Positions 50,001-50,976 of a stretch of DNA of 50,976 bases are shown here, in pieces. The stretch is from Micavibrio sp. (GTDB lineage Bacteria > Patescibacteriota > Minisyncoccia > Moranbacterales > GCA-2747515): NCBI GenBank assembly GCA_020718085.1, contig DYDB01000004.1, forward strand, positions 35,930-86,905, read 5' to 3'. A model generated the notes under the pieces. It saw nothing but the letters and a program-made list of their open reading frames with translations, did not search any database and was not told the origin of the DNA. The stretch's first letter is position 1, and each line of letters starts with the position of its first letter. Position numbers and translations under genes: made by a program.

Positions 50001-50795
50001 GGAAATCTTACGGCGATCCTGGTTGGAGCCATGCAAGAACAGCAGAACATCATCACAAACGATGGTTTTCGCATTGATCAAAATGCATTGTCTGTGGTGA
50101 CATTTCACAATGATACAGTGAACAATCTTGCTGATGTTGATGCTGCATTGGGTGATATAAAAGAAGATCAAAACATATTACGTAGTGATTTTGATGATCT
50201 ATATGAGACGAATGCAAACATGCAAGCGGATATTTTGGAAGAAGTGGACTTGCGTATCATTGAGCGTATGCAAAATCTCGATGAAAGTTTGAAGGCTGTC
50301 ATTCAATTTGCAAAAGCGATTGATAATGATCTTTTGATTAATGCAGATCATTTAGTATTCACAGATGATGAGGGTAACGTGACAATTAATGGTATTTTGG
50401 CAATTGATCGTGTAGAAACAGAAGAAGTTGTCACGCAAAAAATAATTGTAAGAGAAATTGCGGAGGACGAATCAATTGCAGGTACTGCTACAATTATTGC
50501 TGGCACATATGATGTGTTTGTGCCTACGCGCACAGTGACGTCACGCAGTCGTATTTTTGTTACACCGCGAGGACTTGTCGAGAAAACATTGGGTGTGACG
50601 AGTGTGGATGATCGCTCTGGTTTTCATGTTTCAATCGTTGGATCTGCTAGTGAAAATATTACTTTTGATTGGTTCATCGTGGAAAAAGACGGTGAGGATG
50701 ATGCGGAAGAGTTTGCGGTGGATAATTCTCAAGATGAGATAAATGTAGATGATGATGCGAGCCAAGCTCTTGATGAAGGTGATGATGTGAAATAA
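44091..50795 (+). CDS. Giant secreted mosaic surface protein: signal peptide, NVGIGT fibre motifs, seven FG-GAP/VCBS-like repeats, about 14 repeats of a ~50-aa unit, peptidase S74 chaperone domain, C-terminal extension
   Basis: 2234 aa; signal sequence ending SPVLAA; GDLNGDGRSDLAV-type repeats x7; LDSTHFVVAYxDGGNxxYGTAxVG repeats; SDARLKTNV...GFVAQEVMNVLPEVV...GNLTAILVGAMQEQQ (S74 chaperone of endosialidase). Confidence 0.92.
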   Translation: MFSQKTDKKTVKRSFVLAGGVFAFLLFTFNFTDFLLSPVLAAPDQELTYHGKLTDILGLSVADGNYDFTLTIYDSATGGACLWTARGNCTTPTSKSIAVSKGIFSTTLGESGDNPLNIAFDANYYLEVKIGSNSPMSPRRKITPTGFALNTQRLNGLTADNYIDTSATSQTKSGALAVNGNFTVNTDDFFVDTSNGNVGIGTISPSAKLHAISTAEQLRIGYDTSNYFSTTVNSTGMVTFNASGTGQGFTFSDLITTTLGLISTGSLTFNGVTNDIITGTNEHFSIMPNGTGNVGIGTITPTYKLDIAGATNTRDLITQNLIFSGNSSSILNAYYGYNGYTNFSGGIGTGGIDRITNAQRITSTGNLTNIGSVQAGEINLTRGGTFATKVDYPTDANSRSLATGDLNGDGRSDLAVLNLGGSNVSVLMNNGDGTYMAKVDYGTGMNPYAVALGDFNGDSKLDMAVTNLSENTVSIFINNGNGTFVAGVTYAAGSAPYNIAVGDLNGDGKADLVVGANAGTTISVLLNSGTGTFSTRTAYTTATAPRHVAIGDINGDSRADIVASNYSSTSVSVLRNNGNGTFAAKTDYATGTNPFGVAIGDLNGDDKADLVVTNLTATSVSVLLNSGTGTFPSKTDLTTATNPYSVAMGDFTGDGKTDLAVTNSGSASVSVFTNNGNGTFGTKVDYTTGLTPYSVVSRDLNSDGKTDLAVANSGSSSVSVLLNQPQSMLYAQVSTGNVGIGATLLSEKLTVNGAINIGNTSNAYAGTMRWNGSDFEGYDGSQWLSLTGGLGTVQALWDANNDTGIQVEESANEDMIRFDIAGTERMTLGTTGDLTLSGNFLPNADDTYTIGDNAHRWQDLYLGPNSLHIGTSTSDEGVISYDTTSNVLNIGTDAVTNGDIAFNTDQLFIDSVSGNVGIGTTITNEKLTVDGLISLAEQTTAPSVDAGYGKLYAGDDGKLYYQNGEGEEENISQVKKLVEDFVVDEGSSVNAGDVVAFVNETVKKGVNVTSFDNASYFNKEFYGQSQYISNVRLDNTHFVLVYSNSENSNYGTAVVGTISGTTITYGEEYIFNTASTTYISIASLDANHFVVAYQDGGNTNYGTAIVGSVVDSSISFGVEYVFNTASTPYIGGATALNTSSFVVAYSDGGNSYYGTAIVGSVSGAVITFGAENVFNAASTHDMSIAALNTSSFVVAYSDIGNSYYGTARVGLISGIDISSYSAESVFSAASTSDVSIIIMDSTHFVVGYAAGVSGSSIVGLISGNTIQSYGASANFGSGVQDLSLSTIDATHFLVASDNGYARIGVLSGVAVAFGATNSFVGASDISSGDPYISVSTIDSSHFVVNYSKYGSTTGVGSVVVGEFSGNAISSFGVETYINAGEYGSAINDEISIAVLDISHFVVVYADDGGLLGRTAGIAVIGTISNGIVSYGEEYDFVTFYSTIGDVSVAALDSTHFVIGWQDNYGAAIVGSISGTAITFGVANNYNVTAGDTGMTKIEVLDSAHFVVLYRDLSSGYAVARVGVVSGTTISSYGTAVNISAVDTDPGNIQKLDSTHFVTTYIINSTGFGVARVSSVSGTTITNGTASNFNAAVTTGRPSVSALDSTHFIVGYVDYGASSYGTARAASVSGTTITYGAESVFNTAITSYISVSALDSNHFVVSYQDGGNANRGTALNGVTSGTTIASYGSEAVFNLNDTNYADIANLDDTHFVVAYNDENDPNYATTKIGETSDRYLGIAQESCAANESCPVAIDGISNAHTGLTTGAVYYVTEAGDLTTTDTGYKVGMAISSTEIVIQSQGSTNQGDMYFGDMIFANDFRITEQLGSPLGLIFKNHLDQEIMTLDELGNMRITGQISAKTMNIGDHFFVDTVGNVGIGTAMPTQPLTVFNGTTTGTYTTEGWSHSSDARLKTNVTPIDGSLQKVMALNDVYFNWINDPQGNRQVGFVAQEVMNVLPEVVTGNEKDGYGIAYGNLTAILVGAMQEQQNIITNDGFRIDQNALSVVTFHNDTVNNLADVDAALGDIKEDQNILRSDFDDLYETNANMQADILEEVDLRIIERMQNLDESLKAVIQFAKAIDNDLLINADHLVFTDDEGNVTINGILAIDRVETEEVVTQKIIVREIAEDESIAGTATIIAGTYDVFVPTRTVTSRSRIFVTPRGLVEKTLGVTSVDDRSGFHVSIVGSASENITFDWFIVEKDGEDDAEEFAVDNSQDEINVDDDASQALDEGDDVK
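45244..46265 (+). repeat. Seven FG-GAP/VCBS-like repeats within the giant protein
   Basis: GDLNGDGRSD, GDFNGDSKLD, GDLNGDGKAD, GDINGDSRAD, GDLNGDDKAD, GDFTGDGKTD, RDLNSDGKTD, each about 49 aa apart with NNGNGTF-like turns. Confidence 0.9.
47178..49275 (+). repeat. About 14 repeats of a ~50-aa unit within the giant protein
   Basis: Consensus by eye: xLDSxHFVVxYxDxGNxxYGTAxVGxxSGTxIxxGxExVFNxAxTxxISxx. Confidence 0.9.
49785..50055 (+). other. Peptidase S74 / intramolecular chaperone domain
   Basis: HSSDARLKTNVTPIDGSLQKVMALNDVYFNW...RQVGFVAQEVMNVLPEVV...AYGNLTAILVGAMQEQQ; Ser (49803-49805) and Lys (49818-49820) five residues apart. Confidence 0.88.
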
Positions 50796-50903
50796 GAAGG
50801 CCTTCGAAAAATTGAAGAATTATGATCTTATTGAGAAATTCTAGTTTTCATAGAAAACATGATATTTTTTTGACCTTTGCAAGGTGAATTTTATATAAAA
50901 CTA

Positions 50904-50912
50904 TGGTATAAT
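50904..50912 (+). promoter_or_regulatory. Extended -10 element of the second, truncated paralogue
   Basis: TGG-TATAAT in TATAAAACTATGGTATAATATTCACAG, near-identical to the block upstream of 44091. Confidence 0.55.
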
Positions 50913-50942
50913 ATTCACAGACAAAAAAATAAACCCCAAAGA

Positions 50943-50976
50943 ATGTTTTTCCAAAAAAAACACAAAAAAACTGTAA
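50943..50976 (+). CDS. N-terminus of a second paralogue of the giant surface protein, cut by the window edge
   Basis: CCCCAAAGA-ATG TTT TTC CAA AAA AAA CAC AAA AAA ACT GTA = MFFQKKHKKTV, versus MFSQKTDKKTV at 44091 with the same upstream CCCCCAAAGA. Confidence 0.7.
   Translation, partial: MFFQKKHKKTV

Overview
This 51 kb AT-rich bacterial window uses the standard code, with TAA, TAG and TGA all acting as stops. Gene content and the style of the surface proteins suggest a Patescibacteria/CPR-like genome, but that is inference. I saw no rRNA, tRNA, CRISPR array or transposase.

Contents in order: a Mu-Gam-like protein; an IMPase-family phosphatase; purD; a LemA plus three-TPM-domain cluster; purE; a HAD hydrolase; a RelA/SpoT-type synthetase overlapping a large PAS/GAF sensor; an ATP-grasp protein; an ABC-2 exporter with a CobW-like GTPase; a repeat lipoprotein and vWA protein pair; a response regulator convergent with a histidine kinase; an M23 peptidase; a lipoprotein-ferredoxin next to a ferric-reductase-like membrane protein; MacA/MacB-like genes; a MarR-HlyD-RND operon; a TPR protein with a Cys-rich repeat protein; two bimodular GH130-type proteins; and typA/bipA behind a strong promoter and a three-hairpin leader.

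The window ends with a 2234-aa secreted protein. It carries seven FG-GAP-like repeats, about 14 copies of a second repeat of roughly 50 aa, and a C-terminal peptidase S74 (phage tail-spike) intramolecular chaperone domain. Its promoter and N-terminus are repeated at the window edge, so a second paralogue appears to start there. This tandem mosaic phage-fibre-like adhesin locus is the strongest candidate for something under-described. All calls are by eye from the ORF translations; no database searches were run.
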